Assembly (NCBI RefSeq): GCF_013283795.1
Contig: NZ_JABSOD010000005.1
Location: 1-64,000 of the forward strand
Reading direction: 5' to 3'
Length of the DNA: 64,000 nt
DNA from: Rheinheimera lutimaris
Lineage (GTDB): Bacteria > Pseudomonadota > Gammaproteobacteria > Enterobacterales > Alteromonadaceae
The notes under the pieces were generated by a model. That model had not been told where the DNA came from and ran no database searches. It saw nothing but the letters and a program-made list of their open reading frames with translations. Shown in pieces: positions 7,364 through 16,634 of this stretch (positions are counted from its first letter, which is position 1; each line of letters begins with the position of its first letter). Position numbers and translations under genes: made by a program.

Positions 7364-8718
7364 GCGCAAAAACCGCCAACAACAGCACCAAATTTCACAG
7401 TTTAAGCCGGCGTATTGTCGTGCAGTTCTGTGTTTTTACCCTGGTGATTTCAGCCGTTTACAGCCTTATTTCTTTTACCCTGATGTATACGCTGGAAGAC
7501 AGCTTTATTGAACAGCAATTGCAGCAAGAAGCGGCCTATCTTAGTGCGCAATATCAGCAAACAAGTAACTGGCCCGCGCCAAGAAGCCAGTCGATGCAAC
7601 TGCACTTTAGCCGTGACAGCCTGCCCGGTGAGATACGGCCAAAAGCACAGGCAGAGCCAGAGCGCAAAGAGTTCTTCGGCCAGCAGGGCCGGCATTATCA
7701 CTTACACACGGTGAGTACTCAGCCAGAGGTGTTGCTGCTGGCCGAAGTGAGCCAGCAGTTACTGGTGCGGCCTATTAGTGGCGGAGTGTTGCAGTTTCTG
7801 CTGATCAGCGCCCTGCTTGTCAGCAGCATTGCCTGCCTTATCGCCTGGTTTGTCAGCCGCCGCACCACCCGGCCGCTGAAACAACTGGCGGCACTGGTCG
7901 ATAGCGCTGCTCCACAGCAGTTGCCGCAGCGATTTTCTGAACATTTTGCCAGCCAATTTGCCAATGACGAAGTAGGTATTTTAGCCCGCACACTGCAGCA
8001 AAGCCTGGGCGGTATCGCCCGCGCGCTTGAGCGCGAAAAAAGCTTTACCGCTGATGTCAGCCACGAGCTGCGCACCCCGCTGGCCGTAATAAAAAACACA
8101 GTAGAGCTATGGCAAAGCCAACAGGCAGAACCTGACGCTGATCAGCAGCTAATGGCGCGCATTTATGATGCCGCGGTGCAAATGGAGAAAACCGTGCAAA
8201 CCCTGCTGATTCTGGCCAGAGAAGAGCATGCCGCCGCTAAACACAGCAGCACGGCACTGATGCCGCTGCTCGAGCGGGCAATTTTGGACAACAGCATGCT
8301 ACTAAATGACAAGCCGGTGACGGTGCAGCTGTGTGACAGCTGCCGGGTTAACATTAATGCCAATGCCGACATGCTAAAAGTGCTGCTGGATAATCTGCTG
8401 AGTAATGCCTTTAAATACACTGAAGCCGGCGAGGTCAGCATTGCCTTTAGTGATAACTGCCTGCAGATCCGCGACACCGGCCCTGGCATAGCGGCCGATA
8501 TTTACCCGCATATTACCGAGGCCGGAGTAAAAGGCCGGCACAGTACCGGCTTTGGTTTTGGCTTAGCCATCGTCAAACGATTGTGTGAACATCAGGGCTG
8601 GCAGATGAGCGTTAGCAGCGGCGGTGGTAGTAACGATCAGGGCAGCGGCGCTCAAGGTAGCAGCGGCCCTGCTAGAATTAATACCGGCACCTTAGTCAGT
8701 GTCGGATTTAGTCACTAA
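7360..8718 (+). CDS. Sensor histidine kinase
   Basis: The 452-residue inner-membrane kinase has transmembrane helix 1 at about 18-42, a periplasmic sensor of about 95 residues, transmembrane helix 2 at about 143-166, and a linker/HAMP-like region. The dimerisation helix carries SHELRTP (His235). The ATPase domain shows an N box (LLDNLLSNAFKYTE) and G boxes (DTGPGIA, GFGFGLAI). A Gly/Ser-rich low-complexity insert (about 425-440) lies near the C terminus. The start overlaps the regulator stop (ATGA). The last 11 bases overlap the convergent gene at 8708-9475. It phosphorylates the adjacent regulator; the ligand cannot be deduced. Confidence 0.93.
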   Translation: MSAKTANNSTKFHSLSRRIVVQFCVFTLVISAVYSLISFTLMYTLEDSFIEQQLQQEAAYLSAQYQQTSNWPAPRSQSMQLHFSRDSLPGEIRPKAQAEPERKEFFGQQGRHYHLHTVSTQPEVLLLAEVSQQLLVRPISGGVLQFLLISALLVSSIACLIAWFVSRRTTRPLKQLAALVDSAAPQQLPQRFSEHFASQFANDEVGILARTLQQSLGGIARALEREKSFTADVSHELRTPLAVIKNTVELWQSQQAEPDADQQLMARIYDAAVQMEKTVQTLLILAREEHAAAKHSSTALMPLLERAILDNSMLLNDKPVTVQLCDSCRVNINANADMLKVLLDNLLSNAFKYTEAGEVSIAFSDNCLQIRDTGPGIAADIYPHITEAGVKGRHSTGFGFGLAIVKRLCEHQGWQMSVSSGGGSNDQGSGAQGSSGPARINTGTLVSVGFSH

Positions 8719-9475
8719 CCTTACCACCGCCGACATAGCGATAATCAGAGAAGGTGTCGGTTGAGACTTCATCAATTTGAGTAAAAAAGGCAAAGGTGCC
8801 TTTCATCTTCATCTGCTGCTGTTGTGGCAGTATTGCGCTGTCAATTTTAATAAAGCGCAGCGTCAGGTTAAATTCGCTGATATTGGCACTAAACAGCGGC
8901 GAAAAGTGTGCCGTGTTGCTAATTTCAATGCTGTCGATATAGTGCTGTTGTTTATCAAAGCGCAGCGAGCCTTGCAGTTTTTTGCTGACATCCTCTCCCA
9001 GCTGACTAAGATACACCCCAAAACTGGCTTGCAGATGTTGTGGGCTGTCAAACGTCAGTTGCAAGCTATCCAGTTGAATAAGCTCACTTAGCTTGACAGA
9101 AAAATTCTGTTGCCCGACTTCTTTAGCCTGCTGCTGTTTTGCCGCGGCAAACTTTCGCTGCAGCTTCTTATCCGGTGTTCGGCCATTAATGCTGAGCAAC
9201 TGCCATTGGCTATCAGGTGCGTTTGCCGGCTCATACAGCTCGATACTGCTGCTGATATCGCCCTCTTCGTTTTCATAGCGTTCAATTCGATAAGCCCAAT
9301 CCCGCCGCGAGCGTTGTTCAAACTGGCTGATAGCTGCGGCAACAGTGCGTTGCAAATCTGCCGCTGCTGTGGCCAACTCATCAACCGCCGCATGCTCTGT
9401 GCCACTGATATCTGCTGCCTGCAGCTGCGCCGCCAAGCCAATGCCAAGCAGCAACCGATAATATTTTTTAGCCAT
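8708..9475 (-). CDS. Exported protein of unknown function, probable regulon member
   Basis: I do not recognise this 255-residue protein. It has a signal peptide (about 1-20, ending LQAAD), a helical N-terminal third, then alternating strands without Cys residues. It looks like a soluble periplasmic or outer-membrane-associated protein. There is no lipobox. It is convergent with the kinase and overlaps its end by 11 bases. Its leader carries the third TTTCAC-N5-TTTCAC element, reading toward this gene about 50-67 bases before the ATG. That puts it under the same control as the ABC transporter and the DJ-1-like protein. It may be an accessory sensor or an envelope-stress protein; both are guesses. 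Confidence 0.75.
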   Translation of the reverse strand: MAKKYYRLLLGIGLAAQLQAADISGTEHAAVDELATAAADLQRTVAAAISQFEQRSRRDWAYRIERYENEEGDISSSIELYEPANAPDSQWQLLSINGRTPDKKLQRKFAAAKQQQAKEVGQQNFSVKLSELIQLDSLQLTFDSPQHLQASFGVYLSQLGEDVSKKLQGSLRFDKQQHYIDSIEISNTAHFSPLFSANISEFNLTLRFIKIDSAILPQQQQMKMKGTFAFFTQIDEVSTDTFSDYRYVGGGKVSD

Positions 9476-9525
9476 ACTGTGCCTTATTGATAAACCAAAC
9501 AGGCACTCAACATAACGCCGGGCTT

Positions 9526-9542
9526 GTGAAACCGGCGTGAAA
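9526..9542 (-). promoter_or_regulatory. Operator-like direct repeat TTTCAC-N5-TTTCAC (site 3)
   Basis: Read on the minus strand it is TTTCACGCCGGTTTCAC, with the same hexamers, spacing and final spacer G as the sites at 2094 and 5433. It points toward the unknown exported protein that starts at 9475. Confidence 0.65.
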
Positions 9543-9697
9543 TGATAATGTCAGCAACGAATGCAATGGCAAGGCAGGGCAGGGAAACGGCAACGGACGG
9601 CTTTCGGAAGTGAGAGTCTGTTTTTAGCGAAAACGGAGATGCCGTTTAATTTTGTTCTGACCCTAATAATCGCATCGTCATACATGTAGCTGCCTTT

Positions 9698-10228
9698 TCA
9701 GGTAACATAAGCAACAAAATCAGTAACACCAACATCGTGACCGAGCTGGTGCAATAGCGTGCTAAGCTGGCCGCGGTGATGGGTTTGGTGATTAAACATA
9801 TGCGCTACGGCAACCCAGGTAGGGTGTTCACGCGCCTGGCCCTGCGAATTACTGTAGCGCATAGTACCGGCCAACTGCGCAGCGGTTAGCTCATCAGTAA
9901 AACGGCTAATGACGTCATCGGTCGCCACTCTTTGCACGCTAAGTTCGGTAAAATCAGCATACAGCTCATCACGTAGCGAGCTAAACTGCTGCACTAAATC
10001 GGCCTGCTGTAGTGCTGTCATATCAGGAAAGGCGGTAGCGAAGCGGCCGAGCCAGATGCGATCGGCCAGCAGAATATGATTTAGCGTAGCGTGCACAGAG
10101 CCAAAGAACGCGCCGAGATGTTTTTTGCGCTGGTCTCCAGTTAAAGTGGCTACCAGCTTATATAACCTGGCGTTAAACTCGCGGTTATATTTGGCAAAAG
10201 CCTGCATTTGCTGCTGATGTGCTGTCAT
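9698..10228 (-). CDS. DinB-like four-helix metal-binding protein
   Basis: The 176-residue protein has the DinB/YfiT layout with the three spaced metal-ligand histidines: one in the first helix pair (HATLNHIL, about residue 47-51) and two in the HQTHHRGQ motif (about 140-147). Family members include thiol S-transferases and damage-inducible proteins; the reaction here is not evident. The gene follows a broken VOC gene by 25 bases. An intact VOC gene followed by the last 42 codons of a second DinB lies at 14.3-14.9 kb, so a VOC-DinB pair was duplicated and this copy kept DinB. Confidence 0.85.
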   Translation of the reverse strand: MTAHQQQMQAFAKYNREFNARLYKLVATLTGDQRKKHLGAFFGSVHATLNHILLADRIWLGRFATAFPDMTALQQADLVQQFSSLRDELYADFTELSVQRVATDDVISRFTDELTAAQLAGTMRYSNSQGQAREHPTWVAVAHMFNHQTHHRGQLSTLLHQLGHDVGVTDFVAYVT

Positions 10229-10253
10229 CTGTCCTCCTCTGCCACGCGCCGGT

Positions 10254-10517
10254 CTAATGCTGGTTCAACTGCAGCAAATCCCACTTATTGCCGTATAAAT
10301 CCTGAAACACTGCCACAGTGCCGTAACGTTCCTCTCTGGGCTGTTCGTTAAACTTAACCCCTTTGGCTTGCATGGCATGATAGTCGCGCCAAAAATCGTT
10401 GGTGTGTAAAAACAAGAATACCCTGCCGCCGGTTTGGTTGCCCACGGCAGCCTAGCCGTATAAAGCGCGATGGCATCGTCGTAATCGGCCACCAAAAGTG
10501 CGATATTGCCGATTATT
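10254..10517 (-). pseudogene. Broken VOC gene (duplicate of 14448-14879)
   Basis: The last 63 codons are nearly identical to the intact VOC gene at 14448-14879, including FHTND-type and NKWDLLQLNQH ends. A net deletion of 124 bp, which is not a multiple of three, has removed the middle. The surviving N-terminal piece (IGNIALLVADYDDAIA) is therefore out of frame, and the original start is lost. It cannot make a working protein. Confidence 0.88.
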
Positions 10518-10552
10518 TTTCGGTACACCTGCTAAGTACCAGGTTTCATCGG

Positions 10553-13500
10553 TCACAATTCAGATACAGCAACACTTTTTGTGCTAAGCGGGATAGGAGA
10601 GCCGGGCTTCCAGGTTCTAACTATATACAGTGCCTCTTCCAACTGCTCACTGTTTAGCTTCTGTTGTAACGTTTCCCTAACTTCAGTGGCGTTCTTGTTG
10701 CCGCCAGCAGCCGCCAAGCTGATTAACACATAGGCAATAACATCATTTTTCTCAACGCCTTGCCCTTCAGCATACTTCGAGCTCAGAATATATTGTGCAA
10801 TGGCAGTTCCCTGTTCTGCGGCCTTACGATACCAGATAGCCGCTGTTTCATTATTCTTTGCCACACCGCGTCCGTTAGTATACATCAGGCCCAAATAAGT
10901 TTGCGCAGTTGCATGCCCCTGCTCCGATGCCTTGAGATACCAACCAACCGCAGCTTGATAGTCCCTCGCTATATCCGGGCCATCGGAATACATCCTACCC
11001 AATTGAAATTGCGCACTGGCACTTCCCTGCTCAGCTGCCTTGCGATACCAAACCTCAGCTGCTTTGTAATCCTTTGCTACACCGCGCCCGGAATCATACA
11101 TCAGGCCCAGATTAACTTGCGCAGCAATATATCCTTGCTCAGCAGCCTTACGAAACCAAGCCGCTGCTGTGTTATCATTTTTCGCGATTCCCAGACCATT
11201 GACATACATCCAACCCAGATTAAATTGTGCAAGCGCATCATCATGCTCAGCTGCCTTGCGATACCAAGCTAATGCTGCTTGGTAGTCCCGCGCCATACCA
11301 ACACCATTGGCATATAGCCTACCCAAGTTAGTTTGGGCCGCAGAATAACCCTGCTCTGCTGCTTTACCATACCAAACCGCTGCGGCTTGCTCATTCTGTT
11401 CCACACCGCGCCCATTGGCATACATAACGCCCAGATTAAATTGGGCAAGGAAATCGCCTTGCTCAGCCGCCTTGCGATGCCAAGCCATTGCCACTTTATC
11501 ATCCTGTTTCACTCCCCGCCCGTTGGCATACAGCACACCCAAATTATATTGCGCTTTGCTGTCCCCTTGCTTAGCGGCTTTACTATACCAAGCGGCTGCT
11601 GTTTGCTCGTCTTTTGCCACACCGCGACCATTGGCATACATTTCGCCCAGATAAGTTTGTGCGGCAGCATAACCTTGCTCTGCAGCCAAACGATACCAAG
11701 CCGCTGCTGCTTGCTCGTCCCGCTCAACTCCCATCCCATTCGCGTACAACAAGCCCAGAGTACTTTGTGCTGCGGCATGTCCTTGCGCAGCTACCTTGTG
11801 ATACCAGGCCGCCGCTGTTTTATCATCCTGCTCCACACCCCGTCCTTTGGTATACATAAAGCCCAAATTAAATTGGGCAGCCGCATCCCCTTGCTCAGCG
11901 GCTTTATGAAACCAAGCTGCTGCGAATTGATCATCCTGCACCACACCTTGCCCGTTGTAGTACATCAAGCCCAGCTGATATTGCGCGCTAACATTCCCCT
12001 GCTCAGCCGCTTTACGATACCAAGCCTCAGCTTTTTTATAATCCTTTGCCACACCGCGCCCATTGGCATACATTTCGCCCAGATAAGTTTGTGCGGCAGC
12101 GTAACCTTGCTCTGCAGCCAAACGATACCAAGCCGCTGCTGCTTGCTCGTCCCGCTCAACTCCCATCCCATTCGCGTACAACAAGCCCAGAGTACTTTGT
12201 GCTGCGGCATGTCCTTGCGCAGCTACCTTGTGATACCAGGCCGCCGCTGTTTTATCATCCTGCTCCACACCCCGTCCTTTGGTATACATAAAGCCCAAAT
12301 TAAATTGGGCAGCCGCATCCCCTTGCTCAGCGGCTTTATGAAACCAAGCTGCTGCGAATTGATCATCCTGCACCACACCTTGCCCGTTGTAGTACATCAA
12401 GCCCAGCTGATATTGCGCGCTAACATTCCCCTGCTCAGCCGCTTTACGATACCAAGCCTCAGCTTTTTTATAATCCTTTGCCACACCGCGCCCATTGGCA
12501 TACATTTCGCCCAGATAAGTTTGTGCGGCAGCGTAACCTTGCTCTGCAGCCAAACGATACCAAGCCGCTGCTGCTTGCTCGTCCCGCTCAACTCCCACCC
12601 CATTCGCGTACAACAAGCCCAGAGTGCTTTGTGCTTCGGCATGTCCCTGCGCAGCTGCCTTGTGATACCAGGCTGCCGCTGTTTTATCATCCTGCTCCAC
12701 ACCCCGTCCTTTGGTATACATAAAGCCCAGATTAAATTGGGCAGCTGCATCCCCTTGCTCAGCGGCTTTATGAAACCAAACTGCTGCGATTTGATCATCC
12801 TGCACCACACCTCGCCCGTTGTAGTACCTCAGGCCCAGCTGATATTGCGCGCTAACATTTCCCTGCTCAGCCGCCTTTTGATACCAGACCACTGCCGATT
12901 GCTCATTCTGTGCCACACCATGCCCGGAAGCATACATCCAACCCAGATTATATTGCGCATTGGCATTTCCCTGCTCAGCCGCTTTACGATACCAAGCCTC
13001 AGCTGTTTTATAATCCTTTACCACACCGCGTCCCGTGGCATATATCAGGCCCAGAGCAGTCTGAGCAGCGACTTTCCCTTGCTCAGCGGCCTTATGATAC
13101 CAAGCTACCGCCGCTTGCTCGTCCTGCTCTACACCTTGCCCTTTTGCATACATTCCCCCCAGCTGATATTGTGCAGCGGTATATCCCTGCTCAGCAGCTT
13201 TATGATACCAAACCACTGCCGCCTGCTCATCCTGCGTTACTCCACGTCCCGAAGCATACATCAGGCCCAAACTATATTGCGAAATAGCATTCCCTTGTTC
13301 AGCAGCCTTGCGATACCAGTGCACTGCGGTTTGATCATCCTGTTTTACACCACGCCCGGTACTAAATATCCAGCCTAAACTAGCCTGGGCCAAGATATGT
13401 CCCTGGCCAGCGGCCTTATGATATAAGACCCCTGCAGCGTACTCATCCCGGGTAACACCTTGTCCCGAGGCGTACATCACCCCCAAATAATATTGTGCAG

Positions 13501-14194
13501 CGGCATGCCCTTGCTCAGCAGCCTTTTGGTACCAAACTGCAGCAACTTGATTATCCTGTGCTATGCCGCGGCCAGTGGCATACATCACGCCCAGATTAAA
13601 TTGCGCAGCAACATTCCCGCGCTCAGCGGCTTTATGAAACCATGTCACTGCCAGTTGTTCATCCTGCGCCACTCCAAACCCAGCGGCATACTTCATCCCC
13701 AGTTGATATTGTGCGTCAACATACCCCTGCTCAGCAGCTTTACGATACCAGGCCACTGCCGCCTGGTCATCCTGTAACACACCGCGTCCGGTGGCGTAAA
13801 TCACGCCTAAACTATATTGCGCAATGATATGTCCTTGTTCAGCAGCCTTAAGATACCAAGCCACTGCCTCTTGTATATTCTGTGCTACACCGCGCCCGGT
13901 GCTATATTTCCAAGCCAGAGTAGCTTGCGCTCCGGCAAGCCCCTGTTCGGCAGCCTTGCGATACCAGCTTACGGCCACTTGATCATCCTGTACGACACCT
14001 TGCCCCTTGGCATACATGGCCCCCAGATTATATTGCGCAGTCCTGTTTCCCTGCTCTGCAAGCAGCTGCCACTCCTTAACTGCGGTAGCGAAATCCCCTG
14101 CGCTATACGCATCTGCCCCTTTATTAAAATCAGCATTGCTGCTGAAACTAAATAGAAGAACCAAAACAGCAAGTAAACAGAACTTTTGTTTCAT
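10553..14194 (-). CDS. Giant exported Sel1-repeat protein (31 repeats)
   Basis: The protein has 1213 residues from the Met at 14194, which begins a signal peptide (MKQKFCLLAVLVLL...). After a short helical lead-in come 31 consecutive 36-residue Sel1 repeats of the form AQxxLGxMYxxGxGVxxDxxxAxxWYxKAAEQG, then a C-terminal tail of about 60 residues. Sel1 arrays form solenoids that act as protein-binding scaffolds, often in envelope or host-contact roles. Bacterial Sel1 proteins usually carry far fewer repeats. Repeats 12-23 are three near-identical copies of a four-repeat module. The gene is flanked by the two decayed VOC-DinB copies. The partner is unknown. The long plus-strand frame at 11333-13378 is only its shadow. 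Confidence 0.92.
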   Translation of the reverse strand: MKQKFCLLAVLVLLFSFSSNADFNKGADAYSAGDFATAVKEWQLLAEQGNRTAQYNLGAMYAKGQGVVQDDQVAVSWYRKAAEQGLAGAQATLAWKYSTGRGVAQNIQEAVAWYLKAAEQGHIIAQYSLGVIYATGRGVLQDDQAAVAWYRKAAEQGYVDAQYQLGMKYAAGFGVAQDEQLAVTWFHKAAERGNVAAQFNLGVMYATGRGIAQDNQVAAVWYQKAAEQGHAAAQYYLGVMYASGQGVTRDEYAAGVLYHKAAGQGHILAQASLGWIFSTGRGVKQDDQTAVHWYRKAAEQGNAISQYSLGLMYASGRGVTQDEQAAVVWYHKAAEQGYTAAQYQLGGMYAKGQGVEQDEQAAVAWYHKAAEQGKVAAQTALGLIYATGRGVVKDYKTAEAWYRKAAEQGNANAQYNLGWMYASGHGVAQNEQSAVVWYQKAAEQGNVSAQYQLGLRYYNGRGVVQDDQIAAVWFHKAAEQGDAAAQFNLGFMYTKGRGVEQDDKTAAAWYHKAAAQGHAEAQSTLGLLYANGVGVERDEQAAAAWYRLAAEQGYAAAQTYLGEMYANGRGVAKDYKKAEAWYRKAAEQGNVSAQYQLGLMYYNGQGVVQDDQFAAAWFHKAAEQGDAAAQFNLGFMYTKGRGVEQDDKTAAAWYHKVAAQGHAAAQSTLGLLYANGMGVERDEQAAAAWYRLAAEQGYAAAQTYLGEMYANGRGVAKDYKKAEAWYRKAAEQGNVSAQYQLGLMYYNGQGVVQDDQFAAAWFHKAAEQGDAAAQFNLGFMYTKGRGVEQDDKTAAAWYHKVAAQGHAAAQSTLGLLYANGMGVERDEQAAAAWYRLAAEQGYAAAQTYLGEMYANGRGVAKDEQTAAAWYSKAAKQGDSKAQYNLGVLYANGRGVKQDDKVAMAWHRKAAEQGDFLAQFNLGVMYANGRGVEQNEQAAAVWYGKAAEQGYSAAQTNLGRLYANGVGMARDYQAALAWYRKAAEHDDALAQFNLGWMYVNGLGIAKNDNTAAAWFRKAAEQGYIAAQVNLGLMYDSGRGVAKDYKAAEVWYRKAAEQGSASAQFQLGRMYSDGPDIARDYQAAVGWYLKASEQGHATAQTYLGLMYTNGRGVAKNNETAAIWYRKAAEQGTAIAQYILSSKYAEGQGVEKNDVIAYVLISLAAAGGNKNATEVRETLQQKLNSEQLEEALYIVRTWKPGSPIPLSTKSVAVSEL
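11564..12859 (-). repeat. Three tandem 432-bp modules inside the Sel1 gene
   Basis: The three 432-bp units each encode four Sel1 repeats (repeats 12-15, 16-19 and 20-23). They are nearly identical in DNA; for example the same TTTCGCCCAGATAAGTTTGT occurs 432 bases apart three times. The units around them are much more diverged. This is the mark of recent tandem amplification. Confidence 0.9.
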
Positions 14195-14312
14195 GATTAA
14201 TAAGGGCATAACAAAATAGTTGAATGGGATCGATGCTATTAGAATTAGCGGTTTAAAGGAACAACTTATTTACCAGACATTACCAACACAGTCCCGACAT
14301 ATTGCTGTCTTT

Positions 14313-14440
14313 TTATGCGACATAAGCAACAAAATCGGTGACACCAACGTCATGGCCAAGCTGGTGCAATAGCGTGGTTAGCTGGCCGCGGTGATGGGTG
14401 TGATGGTTAAACATATGCGCTACGGCCATCCGGGTAAAGT
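14313..14440 (-). pseudogene. DinB 3' fragment (duplicate of 9698-10228)
   Basis: The last 42 codons of a DinB gene remain, including VAHMFNHHTHHRGQL and the C-terminal VGVTDFVAYV. They closely match 9698-9830. The first three quarters are missing: the fragment begins eight bases after the stop of the intact VOC gene. Confidence 0.88.
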
Positions 14441-14447
14441 GTTGCGG

Positions 14448-14879
14448 CTAATGCTGGTTCAACTGCAGCAAATCCCATTTATTGCCGTATAAATCCTGAA
14501 ACACTGCCACAGTGCCGTAACTTTCCTCTCTGGGCTGTTCGTTAAACGTCACCCCTTTGGCTTGCATGGCATGATAGTCGCGCCAAAAATCGTTGGTGTG
14601 TAAAAACAAGAATACCCTGCCGCCGGTTTGGTTGCCCACGGCAGCTTGCTGCTGCGCGTTACTGGCTTTGGCTAACAGTAAATGGCTGCCACTGCTGTTG
14701 GGCGGTGCAATTTCCACCCAGCGCTTGCCGCCGCCCAAATCGGTATCGACTACCAGGCTAAATTGCAATTTAGTGGTGTAGAACGCGATGGCATCGTCGT
14801 AATCGGCCACCAACAGCGCGATATTGCCGATTTTTTGTTGTACTGGTTGTTGCTCTGCTGGTTGTAGCGGCTCAGACAT
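14448..14879 (-). CDS. VOC family protein, intact copy
   Basis: The 143-residue single-domain vicinal-oxygen-chelate protein has the N-terminal strand IGNIALLVADYDDAIAFY, a central RVFLFLHTNDFWRDY segment with a His ligand candidate, and a C-terminal TVAVFQDLYGNKWDLLQ strand. It resembles the glyoxalase/extradiol-dioxygenase-like proteins often annotated in pairs with DinB. The substrate is unknown. It is followed by a DinB fragment, and a deleted copy of itself lies at 10.3 kb next to an intact DinB. The two genes therefore were one duplicated operon. Confidence 0.88.
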   Translation of the reverse strand: MSEPLQPAEQQPVQQKIGNIALLVADYDDAIAFYTTKLQFSLVVDTDLGGGKRWVEIAPPNSSGSHLLLAKASNAQQQAAVGNQTGGRVFLFLHTNDFWRDYHAMQAKGVTFNEQPREESYGTVAVFQDLYGNKWDLLQLNQH

Positions 14880-14984
14880 CTGCTTGCTTCCGTTTTTTAC
14901 TGACAGCCGATTCTACAACAACTTTAGCGCCGGGCGAAAAGCGGCGATACCAGCTCGCCTGCTCATCGCTCTGCGCTGTTGGCG

Positions 14985-16520
14985 TTATTTTTTATCCGAC
15001 GCTTTTACCAACGACAACTGATACACATCGTGGCGCCGGTCTTTCATGGTATTAACACTGCCATGGGTGTGCAGCTCTTTTAGTGCATCCAGGTCAACAT
15101 CCACTATCAGTAGCATTTCAGAGTTGGGTGTGGCCTCGGCTTTAATGCCGGTGGTGGGAAAGGCAAAGTCTGACGGCGTAAACAATGCTGACTGCGCGTA
15201 CTGAATATCCATATTATTTACTCTGGCTAAGTTACCTACTGCTCCGGCAATGGCAACATAACACTCGTTTTCTATCGCACGGGCCATAGCGCAGTGCCGT
15301 ACCCGGGTGTAACCGTTTTGCGTGTCGGTTAAAAACGGTACAAACAAAATATTCATGCCCTGATCGGACAACAGCCTGGCATATTCCGGAAACTCGACAT
15401 CGTAGCAAATCATAATGCCAATTTTGCCGCAGTCGGTGTCAAATACCTCAACCTTATTGCCACCGGTCATCGCCCAATTGCGTTTCTCTGCCGGGGTAAC
15501 GTGCACCTTATCGTACTGCTCCCAGCTGCCGTCACGCCGGCATAAAAAGCCGCTGTTATACAGTTTACCGTCGATCAGATACGGCATACTGCCGGTAATA
15601 ATATTGATGTTGTAGGCAATGGCAAATTCGATAAATTTATCACGGATGGTTTCGGTATATTTTGCCAGCTGGCGGATACTTTCGGTGACGCTTAAATGGT
15701 TGTAGTGCTCCATTAACGGCGCAGCAAACAGCTCGGGGAACAGGATAAAATCGCTTTTGTAATCCGATACCGCATCAACAAAAAACTCCATTTGTTCATA
15801 CAGTTGATTGATATCTTTCATATTCCGCATTTGCCACTGCACCAGCCCCAGCCGCACTTCGGCCTTGGGCGCATTAATCAGCTTAACCGACTTGGTGTAA
15901 TAGATATTGGCCCATTCCAGCAAGGTGGCGTATTCCTGCGACTGAGTATCACCGCGCAGATAGCCCTTAAGTAATTTGCGCACATGAAAACCATTGGCCA
16001 GCTGAAAACTGAGTACCGGGTCGTGAATTTCCCGCACTTTCACTTTTTCAATATATTGCTTGGCACTGAGTTTATCGGCGTAATCGGTATAGTTCGGCAT
16101 CCGGCCGCCGGCCATAATGGCGCGCAAATTCAGATTTTCGCACAGCTCTTTGCGGGCATCGTACAAGCGCCGCGCCAAACGCAGGCCACGGTAATCCGGG
16201 TGGATAAACACCTCTATGCCGTACAACACATCGCCGTTGGGATCATGATTTTTAAAAGAGAAACCGGTGACAATTTGATCATAGGTATGCTCGTCACTGA
16301 ATTTGCTGTAGTCGATAATCAGCGAAAAGGCACAGCCGACCACTTTGCCATCGACACAAACACACAACTGGCCGTCGGGAAACTTGGTTAGTAAGGTATT
16401 AACCACCGGCTCGGTCCAGGCCAGCAACGGCGCATCCTGATACACCTGCTCCGATGCTTTACGTAGTGCCGACATATCCTCATGGGTCAGATGGCGCACT
16501 TCAACATGATTGGCTTCCAT
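14985..16520 (-). CDS. GNAT acetyltransferase / carbon-nitrogen hydrolase fusion
   Basis: The 511-residue fusion has a GNAT domain at residues 5-190 with the acetyl-CoA region GIEVFIHPDYRGLRLARRLY. Residues 221-505 are a nitrilase-superfamily domain with the catalytic triad Glu263 (FPELF), Lys338 (YDKVH) and Cys372 (ICYDVEFPE). This two-domain arrangement is a known family. The physiological amide substrate is not established from sequence. Both active sites look intact. The gene stands alone, divergent from copA across about 185 bases. There is no signal peptide, so the protein should be cytosolic. Confidence 0.93.
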   Translation of the reverse strand: MEANHVEVRHLTHEDMSALRKASEQVYQDAPLLAWTEPVVNTLLTKFPDGQLCVCVDGKVVGCAFSLIIDYSKFSDEHTYDQIVTGFSFKNHDPNGDVLYGIEVFIHPDYRGLRLARRLYDARKELCENLNLRAIMAGGRMPNYTDYADKLSAKQYIEKVKVREIHDPVLSFQLANGFHVRKLLKGYLRGDTQSQEYATLLEWANIYYTKSVKLINAPKAEVRLGLVQWQMRNMKDINQLYEQMEFFVDAVSDYKSDFILFPELFAAPLMEHYNHLSVTESIRQLAKYTETIRDKFIEFAIAYNINIITGSMPYLIDGKLYNSGFLCRRDGSWEQYDKVHVTPAEKRNWAMTGGNKVEVFDTDCGKIGIMICYDVEFPEYARLLSDQGMNILFVPFLTDTQNGYTRVRHCAMARAIENECYVAIAGAVGNLARVNNMDIQYAQSALFTPSDFAFPTTGIKAEATPNSEMLLIVDVDLDALKELHTHGSVNTMKDRRHDVYQLSLVKASDKK

Positions 16521-16634
16521 AATGTCTCCTGTGATTGCAGTACTACATTAAGGGTAACACATAAGGCGCAACCGGCAGTGCTTAAGCCAAACTGCGCCGG
16601 TTGTAGTGACACGGCTGATAAATTATAAAGTTGC

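Noticed and set aside
11564-12859. CRISPR-like regular repeats
   Set aside because: The 108/432-bp period is the coding repeat of Sel1 units in frame, with no unique spacers.
11333-13378. 681-codon open frame on the plus strand
   Set aside because: It is the mirror of the Sel1-repeat gene. The periodic codon pattern keeps the opposite strand open; there is no ribosome site and the translated text is low-complexity Ile/Pro/His/Cys-rich.
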